A stretch of 21,380 nt of DNA, taken from the NCBI GenBank assembly GCA_044359525.1, contig JBIKLY010000063.1:1-21380 (forward strand), written 5' to 3'. Below the pieces are notes generated by a model. That model was not told the DNA's origin, searched no databases, and saw only the letters and a program-made list of their open reading frames with translations. This document shows, piece by piece, positions 7,332-13,902 of this stretch (its first letter is position 1; each line of letters begins with the position of its first letter). Made by a program: the position numbers and the translations under genes. The stretch is from CAJBIL01 sp044359525 (GTDB taxonomy: Bacteria; Pseudomonadota; Gammaproteobacteria; Burkholderiales; Rhodocyclaceae).

Positions 7332-8135
7332 TCAGAGCAGCGAAACATCCATGGCGCCAGGATCGGCGCCGCGTTCGAGCAGGAGGTGCACGCTGCCGAC
7401 CTGGCGCCGGAAGACGGCCCAATAAAGCGCCGAGCGCCCGTTACGATCAGGCAGATCAGGATCGACGCCGGCCTTCAGCATGGCCTGCAGGCTGCCCAGC
7501 TGGCCGCCCACAGCGGCCAGCGCGAGCGGCGAAAGGCCATCGCGGTCGTAACACTCGACCGTTGCCCCATACGCAAGCAGGAGGCGGGTGATTTCGCCGC
7601 GGTCGAAGCGGGCCGCAGCGAGCAGCGGCGTATCGCCGTTGCTGCTGCGCGCATCGGGAACGGCCCCGGCACGCAGCAACAGACGAACAATCTGGCTGTG
7701 GCCACGCACGACGGCAAGGCCGAGCGCATCGAAACCCTCCGGCCCGCGCCGGCGCGTGTCGGCGCTGCGCTCAAGCAGCATGCGCACAGCCTCGACTTCG
7801 CCCTGGCCGACAGCGAGCAGGAGCAAGGTGTTCCCTTCGGCATTTCGGAAAGCGGCGCTCGTTCCCGTGCCAAGCATCTGTTTGACGCGCTCCCACTGAC
7901 CCTGCTTGGCCGCCGCCATCGCTTCGCGCTGGATCAGCGGACTGAACGTGGGCGTCTCGTGCGCCGCTTCGCGCAGCGCCGAAAACTCGCCGCTATAACT
8001 GCGCTGACGCGTCGTATCCGGTGGCATGCGCTCGACCACCCAGGCCAGATCGGCGCCCTCCTCGGCGCCGGCCAGCCCGCCCCAGGCGGCGCCAACGACC
8101 AGCAGAAGGTGCTTGATACAAAAACGTTTTCTCAT
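7332..8135 (-). CDS. Exported ankyrin-repeat protein
   Basis: The 267-residue product starts MRKRFCIKHLLLVVGAAW, a signal peptide ending around GGLAGA. A short linker follows, then about five to six ankyrin repeats from about residue 85 to the end, with recurrent units such as GNTLLLLAVGQGEVEAVRML, GDTPLLAAARF and GRSALYWAVFRR. It should therefore be a periplasmic or surface protein-binding scaffold; no catalytic motif is seen. The reading frame continues 60 codons further upstream, but that extension translates the hairpin repeat at 8281-8368 and is not credible, so the ATG at 8135 is preferred although its ribosome binding site is weak. It follows the secretion operon in the same direction, separated by about 250 bp containing that hairpin, so it may be a weakly coupled accessory gene. 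Confidence 0.83.
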   Translation of the reverse strand: MRKRFCIKHLLLVVGAAWGGLAGAEEGADLAWVVERMPPDTTRQRSYSGEFSALREAAHETPTFSPLIQREAMAAAKQGQWERVKQMLGTGTSAAFRNAEGNTLLLLAVGQGEVEAVRMLLERSADTRRRGPEGFDALGLAVVRGHSQIVRLLLRAGAVPDARSSNGDTPLLAAARFDRGEITRLLLAYGATVECYDRDGLSPLALAAVGGQLGSLQAMLKAGVDPDLPDRNGRSALYWAVFRRQVGSVHLLLERGADPGAMDVSLL

Positions 8136-8173
8136 TTCAGGGCCAGACGAGGTGAAGGAGGCATAAATTACTG

Positions 8174-8195
8174 CCCCGATGTTAAAAACACGGGG
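8174..8195. repeat. Small stem-loop in the leader of the ankyrin gene
   Basis: CCCCG-A-TGTT pairs with AACA-CGGGG around an AAA loop, with one bulged base. It lies 39 nt upstream of the start codon on the minus-strand message. No T-tract follows, so it is not a normal terminator. Confidence 0.4.
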
Positions 8196-8220
8196 GCCGG
8201 ATGAAGCACCGGATGAGCCA

Positions 8221-8234
8221 TTCGGACTACGCCC
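8221..8234 (-). promoter_or_regulatory. Recurring motif TTCGGACTAYGCCC, copy 2
   Basis: TTCGGACTACGCCC lies 86 nt upstream of the ankyrin gene start and differs by one base from the copy at 3308-3321, 79 nt upstream of tpsB. In both places an A-rich tract follows within about 25 nt. Confidence 0.3.
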
Positions 8235-8280
8235 GGCAAGACATGGGAAAAAAAGGGTTAAAAGGCAACAAAAAAACATC

Positions 8281-8368
8281 ACCACCAAGACACCAAGAAC
8301 ACCAAGTTTCACCAAGAAAACATGGCCTTGAATTGGTGCACCTTGGTGTACCTTGGTGTCTTGGTGGT
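8281..8368. repeat. Long hairpin repeat, (CACCAAGA)n type
   Basis: The left arm ACCACCAAGACACCAAG, followed by AACACCAAG, pairs with the right arm CTTGGTGTACCTTGGTG, followed by TCTTGGTGGT; the middle is about 35 nt. The architecture (three tandem 8-9 nt units, loop, inverse units) is the same as the GCAGAG hairpins, but the unit sequence is different. It lies 18 nt after the stop of the last secretion gene and could act as its 3' transcript end or stabiliser. Confidence 0.9.
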
Positions 8369-8385
8369 TCGCACTTTCTCGTCAA

Positions 8386-8919
8386 CTACTGACCCGCGGC
8401 CACAGCAGTCGTCAGCGTTCTGGCGCGCGGGGCGAGGGGGCGGAACAGCCATTCGGCGTGGGTTTTGGCGCCGGCGAACTCTTCCCAGCCGGGCGGGAAG
8501 CCGGCCTGCACGATGGGCACGCCTTCCGAGCGGCTGCGCAGCGCGGTGATTTTCCCGCCGACGATGATCAGCACCCAGTCGCGCTGGCCGGTCAGCGGGT
8601 CGACGAAAATCTGCCGCAGATGGCGACGCGGCACCTGATGCCGACGGTCTTCGAGCAAATCTTCAAGACGACGCGGCAATTCCTTCGCGCCGGGCGACGC
8701 ATCGTGATAGCGCCACAAGGCGTTGGCGAACTGCTCGCCGATGAACAGCAGCTCGCGCTCGCGCTCGCGCTGCATTTCGGTTTGCCAGACGGTGCCGAGC
8801 GCCGCCAGCCCGAGGCCGACCAGCGCGACGAGAAAGAGGACGATGAGGTAGGTAAAGCCACATTGACCGTGCTGGCCGTGCCGGATTCCCTTACCAGTCA
8901 CGGTAAGCGCTGCCGTCAC
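8386..8919 (-). CDS. Atypical pseudopilin lacking Glu5 (possible GspK-like tip subunit)
   Basis: This is the last gene of the secretion operon. After a leader of 21 residues comes the prepilin-like G|FTYLIVLFLVALVGLGL segment, a hydrophobic helix expected to be cut by prepilin peptidase after Gly21. The residue at +5 is Ile rather than the usual Glu. Among known pseudopilins the absence of Glu5 is typical of the GspK tip subunit, but the mature part (about 156 residues) is much shorter than GspK. It resembles a GspG-type fold by size, with LRQIFVDPLTGQRDW like the conserved 'RR.P.DP....W' block. I chose the GTG at 8919, preceded by AAGGGA six bases upstream, so the gene overlaps its neighbour by 29 bp; an ATG at 8949 is the alternative. 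The C-terminus is Arg/Ala-rich. Confidence 0.75.
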   Translation of the reverse strand: MTAALTVTGKGIRHGQHGQCGFTYLIVLFLVALVGLGLAALGTVWQTEMQRERERELLFIGEQFANALWRYHDASPGAKELPRRLEDLLEDRRHQVPRRHLRQIFVDPLTGQRDWVLIIVGGKITALRSRSEGVPIVQAGFPPGWEEFAGAKTHAEWLFRPLAPRARTLTTAVAAGQ

Positions 8920-9406
8920 GGGCAGTCCCTTCGGCGCCGCTGCGCACATCCCAGATCAGGCGCGAGCCGGGCGGCTGCGGTGGCGGTACGAGCACCCAGG
9001 TTTCGCTGCTTTCGCTCACCGGGTCGACCGGCAGGCGCCGCAGATAGCGCTTCTGGATCAGTTCGTCGAAGGTCTCGGGATAGCGCCCGGTGTCGGCGTG
9101 GTACTTGTCGAGGGTGTCGCGCAGAACGTTGAGCGTCTGCTTCAGCGCGTTCTCGCGCGCCAGATCGAGGTGCTGGAAGTAGCGCGGCACGGCGATCGAC
9201 AGCAGCGTGGCGACGATGGCCATGACGACGAGCAATTCAACCAGCGTGAAGGCGCGCTGGCTGCTTGCCAAAAGTTTGTAGGTCGGGTTAGCGCAGCGTC
9301 CCACGGGATTTGCTGCGCGGCATAACCCGACGGCATGCTGTCGGGTTACGCCCGTTGGGCTAAACCGACCTACGGTTCTGCGGCACATCGACTTCAGGAT
9401 CGCCAT
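8891..9406 (-). CDS. GspG-like pseudopilin with repeat-expanded leader
   Basis: This is a type II secretion pseudopilin with the standard processing segment A|FTLVELLVVMAIVATLLSIA and Glu at +5, followed by a short globular domain containing LRRLPVDPVSESSETWVL and ending in RDW. The -1 residue is Ala rather than the usual Gly. The predicted leader is 52 residues instead of about 6-20, because residues 12-43 are encoded entirely by a 96-bp palindromic element (9278-9373) that keeps the frame. Removing it would give a normal leader of 20 residues. The ATG at 9406 lies 4 nt after the stop of the preceding pseudopilin; a GTG at 9409 is possible. If the hairpin blocks translation, a TTG at codon 46 (just after the element) could serve as an alternative start. 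The gene may or may not remain functional. Confidence 0.82.
   Translation of the reverse strand: MAILKSMCRRTVGRFSPTGVTRQHAVGLCRAANPVGRCANPTYKLLASSQRAFTLVELLVVMAIVATLLSIAVPRYFQHLDLARENALKQTLNVLRDTLDKYHADTGRYPETFDELIQKRYLRRLPVDPVSESSETWVLVPPPQPPGSRLIWDVRSGAEGTARDGSAYRDW
9278..9373. repeat. Palindromic element of 96 bp inside a pseudopilin leader
   Basis: The ends GTAGGTCGGGTTAGC and GCTAAACCGACCTAC are inverted repeats. An inner pair, TAACCCGAC / GTCGGGTTA, surrounds GGCATGCT, giving four copies of the TCGGGTTA motif. The length is exactly 32 codons and the ends coincide with codon boundaries (GTA ... TAC on the minus strand). I see no target-site duplication. A related copy is at 6272-6348. 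Confidence 0.88.
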
Positions 9407-9410
9407 CACA

Positions 9411-9917
9411 TCACCATTCCCGGTAGGGCACGCCGTTCAACCCGACCCCCTCGGCGCGCGAATAGACGTCGAAGACGTCGGCGCCTTCGCGCGGCTCGTC
9501 GGGCGCGCTGGCGTAGCTGCGCAGCCCCCAGCTTTGACTCGCCGGCAGGGTCGGCTCGGGGTTCAGGGGATCGCGCGGCAGGCGGCGCATGAAGCGGATT
9601 TTTGGTTTGTCGGGCAGATGAATGTCGCCAATGCCGTCGGCCAGCACGGCGAGGTTGGGCGGATAGCCGCTGGCGTCGACTTTGCGCTCGATGCGCCCTT
9701 CGTCGTAGGCCTGCTTGTAGGCGTCGATGGCGCTGCGGATCTGGCGCAGCGCGACGCGCAGCTCCTGCTCACGGGTACGCTGCACGGTCAGCTCGCCGAT
9801 CGGCAACACCACGGAAGCGAGAATGCCGACCAGCGCGACGGTGATGACCATCTCGATCAGCGTGAAGCCGCGCGGGGAGGCGCCGCAAGCGGCGGCCGCA
9901 GAGCGCCGCTGCTGCAT
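9411..9917 (-). CDS. GspG-like pseudopilin
   Basis: This is a pseudopilin of 168 residues. The leader of 17 residues contains basic residues and ends in SPRG, followed by FTLIEMVITVALVGILASVV with Glu at +5. The globular part contains FMRRLPRDPLNPEP, like the '(R)(R)LP.DP' block conserved in GspG, and ends in REW; GspG (17622-18038) and the next pseudopilin also end in Trp, which suggests a shared C-terminal fold. The ATG at 9917 overlaps the secretin stop codon (TGATG), indicating translational coupling; a GTG lies one codon upstream. It could be a second major pseudopilin or a minor one replacing GspH/I/J. The operon lacks recognisable genes for those. Confidence 0.88.
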   Translation of the reverse strand: MQQRRSAAAACGASPRGFTLIEMVITVALVGILASVVLPIGELTVQRTREQELRVALRQIRSAIDAYKQAYDEGRIERKVDASGYPPNLAVLADGIGDIHLPDKPKIRFMRRLPRDPLNPEPTLPASQSWGLRSYASAPDEPREGADVFDVYSRAEGVGLNGVPYREW

Positions 9918-12052
9918 CACGGCGGATTGCCGCCGCTTGCCGGACGGGCGGGCGGAAGAAGCGGGGCGGTGTCGGTGGAGACCGTCGGTGGCGGGCCGCC
10001 GACGACGCGCTCGACCGGGACGGCGGCCGGTGGCGGCGCACTGACGGCAGCAGCAGGTTCCTCAACAGGCGCTGCAGCGGGCTCCGCGACAGGCGCCGCT
10101 GCTGGTGCCGCCACTGGTGCTTCCGGCGCTGAGGGCGCCGGCACGGCGGCGTTGCCTGCGGTGGCCGACATCGAGAGCGAACGCGGTGGCGAGTTTTTGA
10201 CGGTCATCGGCGCCGCGCCGACGACGTTCTCGGTGCCGGCCGAAATTACGGCGCGCACGTTGTCGGGCGGCACGATGTTACGTACGACGCGCGGCGTGAT
10301 CAGGAGAATGATCTCGGTCTTGTTGCGCAAGTCGCTCTGGCTGCCGAACAGGCGCCCGACCAGCGGCAGGTCGCCAAGACCCGGCAGACGGTTGCCGCTG
10401 GAGCGCTCTTCGTCGCTGATCAGACCGGCGAGAATCTGCGTCTCGCCATTGCGCAGGCGCAGGATGGTGTTGGTGTTGCGCGTACCGATCTGATAGGCCA
10501 GCGAATTCGACGGCCCGGCCACCTCCTTGGTCACACTGCTGACTTCGAGGCCGACCTTGATCGATACGTCGTCTTCAAGATAGACCTGCGGCTCGACTTC
10601 AAGCCGCAGGCCGACGTCGAGATAGCTGACCGACGCCGAGACGCCGACGTTGGCCGTCGATGTGGTGGTGAACACCGGCAGCTTGTCGCCGATATGGATC
10701 TTGGCTTTTTCGCGATTGCGCACGCGAATTCGGGGATTGGCCAGCAGGTTGCTGTCGCCCAGCTGGCTGCGCAGATTGAGCATCAGGGCCGGATTGGCGA
10801 CATAGGTGGTGAGGCCGGTGGCGTTGCGCGTATCGATGAAGCCGGGCGCCAGTGCGCCGCCGAACGTCGTCGTCTGGCTGATCGTGTTGCCGGTCGTACC
10901 GAGCACGCTATTGACCACGTCCGGCGTGATCTTGCCGTAGCCGATCTGGTCGGGGAAACGCACGCCCAGCTCTTTCAGGCGGCTGCGATTGATTTCCAGC
11001 ACTTCGAGTTCAAGCATCACTTCGGGTTCGGCGATATCGACGCTGGCGACCAGCTTTTCGGCCAATTCGATGGCCTGCGGCGTATCCCGGACAATCACCA
11101 GATTGAGTTTTTCATCGACATGCACGTCGCGTATTTTTAGCACCGTTTTCAGCATCGTCTGTACCTGCTTGGCTTCGGTGTTGGACAGGAAGAAAGTGCG
11201 CAGCGCCAATTCCTGATAATCCTTGGCCTTGGCCGGTGTGTTCGGGTAAATGAGGAAAGCGTTGTCGTTGAGCTGCCGCTTCTCCAGCTGATTGGTTGCC
11301 AGGATCAGGCGGATCACTTCTTCGAGCGCGGTATTGCGCACGAAGATGGTGACTTTGGCGTCGCCCTTGACGTCGCGGTCGAAGACGAAGTTGACGCCGG
11401 AACTGCGCGACAGCACCTCGAAAACGGTTTTCAGCGGCGCATCGCGAAACTCCAGCGTGACCGGCTTGCCGAAAGCGCCGCCGCTCTTCGCCGCGCTCTG
11501 CAGCGCCGTCGCCTTGCTCTCTTCAATGCCGGCCAGCAGGCTCTGCGCCTCGCGGTTGCCCGGCTCCTGCGCCAGCACTGTGCGCAGCAGCGACTGGGCG
11601 AGCGCCTGATCGTTCTTCTTGATTGCCGCTGAAGCGTCGCGCAGCAGCCCGCGGTGGCGCTGGTCGATACCGATCTGGGTCAGCCCCTGTGTTGCGCGCG
11701 CGTGCCCGGCTTCGATCCCGAGTGCGCGCCGGAAATTCTGCTCGGCTTCTTCGAAACGGCCTTCGCGGCGCGCCTGTTCGCCAGCGATGCTGAGCTTATT
11801 GGCGGCCAGCAGTCGCTCGCGGGCAAGCGTCGCGCGGATTTTCGCGTCGTTCGGCGACGCTTTCGCCGCCTGTTCGAGCAGGGCCAGACCGCTCTCGTAG
11901 CGGCCTTCCTGCAGCGCCTGCTGACTCTCCTCGCTGGATGAAGCGCCGAAGATATTGCCCATGCAGCCGGCAAGCAGAACAGGGAAAAACAGGACGAAAC
12001 CGGCGGTAGCCAGTCGCTTCGACGAGCACAAAATCGGGCGACAGAAAGTCAA
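9917..12052 (-). CDS. gspD: Type II secretion secretin GspD, lipoprotein with TPR domain
   Basis: This is the outer-membrane channel of the secretion system. The 711-residue product begins with a lipoprotein signal (lipobox LAGC, Cys30), so it may insert without a separate pilotin. Residues of about 40-180 form TPR-like helical repeats. An STN/N0 domain follows (about 197-272), then N1 (about 280-345) and the secretin core (about 425-590), which contains GDSNLLANPRIRVRNREKAK, VGLRLEVEPQVY and a PGLGDLPLVGRLFGS block. The C-terminal 110 residues are a low-complexity Ala/Pro-rich tail. The start is TTG, overlapping the stop of the preceding gene (TTGA), and no ATG precedes the lipobox. Most GspD proteins are not lipoproteins and lack TPRs; this arrangement recalls MSHA-type and similar secretins. 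Confidence 0.94.
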   Translation of the reverse strand: MTFCRPILCSSKRLATAGFVLFFPVLLAGCMGNIFGASSSEESQQALQEGRYESGLALLEQAAKASPNDAKIRATLARERLLAANKLSIAGEQARREGRFEEAEQNFRRALGIEAGHARATQGLTQIGIDQRHRGLLRDASAAIKKNDQALAQSLLRTVLAQEPGNREAQSLLAGIEESKATALQSAAKSGGAFGKPVTLEFRDAPLKTVFEVLSRSSGVNFVFDRDVKGDAKVTIFVRNTALEEVIRLILATNQLEKRQLNDNAFLIYPNTPAKAKDYQELALRTFFLSNTEAKQVQTMLKTVLKIRDVHVDEKLNLVIVRDTPQAIELAEKLVASVDIAEPEVMLELEVLEINRSRLKELGVRFPDQIGYGKITPDVVNSVLGTTGNTISQTTTFGGALAPGFIDTRNATGLTTYVANPALMLNLRSQLGDSNLLANPRIRVRNREKAKIHIGDKLPVFTTTSTANVGVSASVSYLDVGLRLEVEPQVYLEDDVSIKVGLEVSSVTKEVAGPSNSLAYQIGTRNTNTILRLRNGETQILAGLISDEERSSGNRLPGLGDLPLVGRLFGSQSDLRNKTEIILLITPRVVRNIVPPDNVRAVISAGTENVVGAAPMTVKNSPPRSLSMSATAGNAAVPAPSAPEAPVAAPAAAPVAEPAAAPVEEPAAAVSAPPPAAVPVERVVGGPPPTVSTDTAPLLPPARPASGGNPP

Positions 12053-12624
12053 TTGACCGCTCCCAGGGTGAGGTACTGGCGCTCGGCGAGCGGCAGGTAA
12101 ATAAGCGTCATGCGGTTTTTCTCGATTCGTTCGACAAGATAGGTGCTGTCCAGCTGCTCGCCTTCGCGGGCAATGAGGTTGCGGTTCTGGTGCGCGAGGA
12201 AAACAGCCGGCGCATCGCCCTCGATGATCCGCCCGAGCACCTTGAACGGCAGCGCCGGCGCTTTCGGTGCTTCGGGCGGTGGCGGCGGTGGCGCGACGAA
12301 CCAGCTGCTTGCGGCGAGCAGCTTGACTGGCGCGCTGGCGCCGGCATCGGCCGGATCGACGGGCGCGCTTTTCTCCGCCTTCGCCAGCGAGGGCAATTCG
12401 AGCCGCTCCACAGCCTGCGCCAGGCGGCTGGCCGCACTGGCTTCGGCCACCGGCGGCGCGACCGGCCCGGCGTTCACCGGCGCACGCCGGGCACGTTTGA
12501 CACGGCCTTCATCGACCGGCGTATCGGCATCGTCGAACCAGGCCACCGCGCTCAGCGCGACGGTCGGCAGCAGCAGCCAGAACAGCCAGCGTCGACGGGG
12601 CGGGGATGCGGATGGCGCGCTCAT
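12049..12624 (-). CDS. PilP/GspC-like periplasmic connector
   Basis: The 191-residue product has one N-terminal membrane helix (about residues 13-30, RRRWLFWLLLPTVALSAV), a long Ala/Pro-rich linker including a six-Pro run, and a C-terminal small beta domain (about 125-190) with LPFKVLGRIIEGDAPAVFL and REGEQLDSTYLVERI. This is the layout of GspC and PilP, which link the inner-membrane platform to the N0 domain of the secretin; here it lies directly before the secretin gene. The ATG overlaps the preceding stop by four bases (ATGA), so translation is likely coupled. Sequence identity to either family is low by eye, so the assignment rests on topology and gene order. Confidence 0.78.
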   Translation of the reverse strand: MSAPSASPPRRRWLFWLLLPTVALSAVAWFDDADTPVDEGRVKRARRAPVNAGPVAPPVAEASAASRLAQAVERLELPSLAKAEKSAPVDPADAGASAPVKLLAASSWFVAPPPPPPEAPKAPALPFKVLGRIIEGDAPAVFLAHQNRNLIAREGEQLDSTYLVERIEKNRMTLIYLPLAERQYLTLGAVN

Positions 12625-13202
12625 GCCTGCTGCCTGAGAAAGAACTTGAAGCGCAGGCGCGCTTCCAGCTCGGTGGCGCCGATCGTATCGCGCTTGAGTT
12701 GCACATCGTCGATGGCGACCGTCGGCATTTTTTCGCGCAGCGCGTCGAACAGCGCGCGCAGGCGCGGGTAAGGCAGCTTGACGACCATGCTCACGGTGAT
12801 CGACGAAAAATCGCCGCCCTTGCCCGAATCCGGCTGGTATTCGGCGCTATCGACGCGCACACCGGCGGCGGCCAGCGTTTCGTTCAGTCGCGTCAATTCC
12901 TCGGGCAATTGCCGGCGCGCCGGGAAGGCCGCAAGCAGCGCTTCGAGCCGCGCCTGCGGCGCAAGATTGCGTTCGCCCTCGGCATTCAGGCGGACGATCT
13001 CGTGGCGCAACGCACGGCTGCCCGCTTCGCTGCGCCCGGTTTTTTCCTGCTGCTGCGGCAGCCAGACGAATTCAGCGACGCCCCACGCGGCAATCAGGAA
13101 GACGCCGACAAAGCCGGCCCAGCCCAGCCGGCCGGCGATCATCCGGGCGTAAAGCAGCAGTTCGGCCTGGCTGATGGGACGTGCAGTCGAAAGCATATTC
13201 AT
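12621..13202 (-). CDS. PilO/GspM-like inner-membrane platform protein
   Basis: The 193-residue product has a single membrane segment (about residues 28-50, WAGFVGVFLIAAWGVAEF), a coiled-coil-like stretch (EIVRLNAEGERNL and around) and a C-terminal ferredoxin-like domain of about 80 residues, ending YPRLRALFDALREKMP and ELEARLRFKFFL. This matches PilO and GspM, which pair with PilN/GspL in the membrane platform. Two start codons lie six bases apart; TTAGG directly abuts the first (13202), so the second ATG at 13196 has better spacing and may be the true start. The gene is preceded by a 142-bp gap containing a hairpin repeat, the only large gap inside the operon. Confidence 0.8.
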   Translation of the reverse strand: MNMLSTARPISQAELLLYARMIAGRLGWAGFVGVFLIAAWGVAEFVWLPQQQEKTGRSEAGSRALRHEIVRLNAEGERNLAPQARLEALLAAFPARRQLPEELTRLNETLAAAGVRVDSAEYQPDSGKGGDFSSITVSMVVKLPYPRLRALFDALREKMPTVAIDDVQLKRDTIGATELEARLRFKFFLRQQA

Positions 13203-13237
13203 CCTAAGCCGGACGAACCGGAAAAACGAAAGGCTTT

Positions 13238-13318
13238 ACCGCAGAGGCGCAGAGAAAAGCGACGCAGAGAAAAACAGGTTTTCTCTGCGTTACCTCTGCG
13301 CCTCTGCGCCTCTGCGGT
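13238..13318. repeat. Long hairpin repeat, (CGCAGAGG)n type, copy B
   Basis: ACCGCAGAGGCGCAGAG opens the left arm and CTCTGCGCCTCTGCGGT closes the right arm. An inner perfect stem CGCAGAGAAAA / TTTTCTCTGCG sits on a loop of about 5 nt. It is the same element as at 1422-1526, here inserted between the PilN-like and PilO-like genes of one operon, where it could reduce or uncouple expression of the downstream genes. Confidence 0.92.
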
Positions 13319-13344
13319 GAGGTTTTTAAAAATCGGCTCCAGCT

Positions 13345-13902
13345 TCATTTGCGGAAACTCGCGCTGGCTGTAAAAACGACGTGGCGGTCGTTGCCTTTGA
13401 TCTCGTGCGCCAGCAATTGCGCGTGTTGCAGGCTGCCGCTGGCGTCGAGGCGCGCCAGCCAGGCGGTCAGCGCTTCGTAGTTTTTGGCTTCGCCGCTCAT
13501 CGCCAGGCGGCCGGCGGCGCGTTCCGGCGCGATGCTGAGCAGGGCCACGCTGTCGTCCTGCGCCTTTTCCAGGGCATCGAACATTTCGTCCCACGGCGCG
13601 GCGATGGCGCGGATCACCTTCTGCGCTTCGGCGATGCGGCGCGCTTCGCGCTCGTCCGGCACGTTGCCGCGCCCGGCATCCTTCGCCGCGACGCGCGCTT
13701 GTTGCACCTTGACGCCGCGCAGTTCGGCCGCGCGCGCCGTGAGCTGCGCCAGCTTCTGCTGCGCCTTGTCGCGCTGCGCCAGCGTATCGGCCGCGTCGAC
13801 GGCGACGCTCGCGGCAAACACGATGCCGAGCAGCAGCAACGCAGCGCCGGCCGGCGTGAACAGCGGGCGTTGCGTGGCGAAATCAAGTGCGTACGTTTGC
13901 AT
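13345..13902 (-). CDS. PilN-like inner-membrane platform protein
   Basis: The 185-residue product starts MQTYALDFATQRPLFTPAGA and has one membrane helix (about residues 17-36, AALLLLGIVFAASVAVDAA), a coiled coil (LAQRDKAQQKLAQLTARAAE) and a C-terminal domain containing WDEMFDALEKA, as in PilN, with a sequence (AALLLLGIVFAASV after a short cytoplasmic N-terminus) that would bind a PilM partner. The start at 13902 is preceded by GGGAG seven bases upstream and overlaps the PilM-like stop by one base (TGATG), so I prefer it to an in-frame codon five residues upstream. In type IV pilus systems PilN and PilO form the membrane heterodimer; in standard type II systems these roles belong to GspL and GspM. 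Confidence 0.82.
   Translation of the reverse strand: MQTYALDFATQRPLFTPAGAALLLLGIVFAASVAVDAADTLAQRDKAQQKLAQLTARAAELRGVKVQQARVAAKDAGRGNVPDEREARRIAEAQKVIRAIAAPWDEMFDALEKAQDDSVALLSIAPERAAGRLAMSGEAKNYEALTAWLARLDASGSLQHAQLLAHEIKGNDRHVVFTASASFRK

Noticed and set aside
8181..8200. 17/20 match between the intergenic GTTAAAAACACGGGGGCCGG and a stretch inside the PilM-like gene (14200-14219, minus strand)
   Set aside because: One copy is inside a coding gene and there is no flanking similarity, so I treat it as chance; a genome-wide count would settle it.
8136..8315. N-terminal extension of the ankyrin protein by 60 residues
   Set aside because: The extra part (LGVLGVLVV and following) is a translation of the hairpin repeat; a signal peptide starts cleanly at the ATG at 8135.
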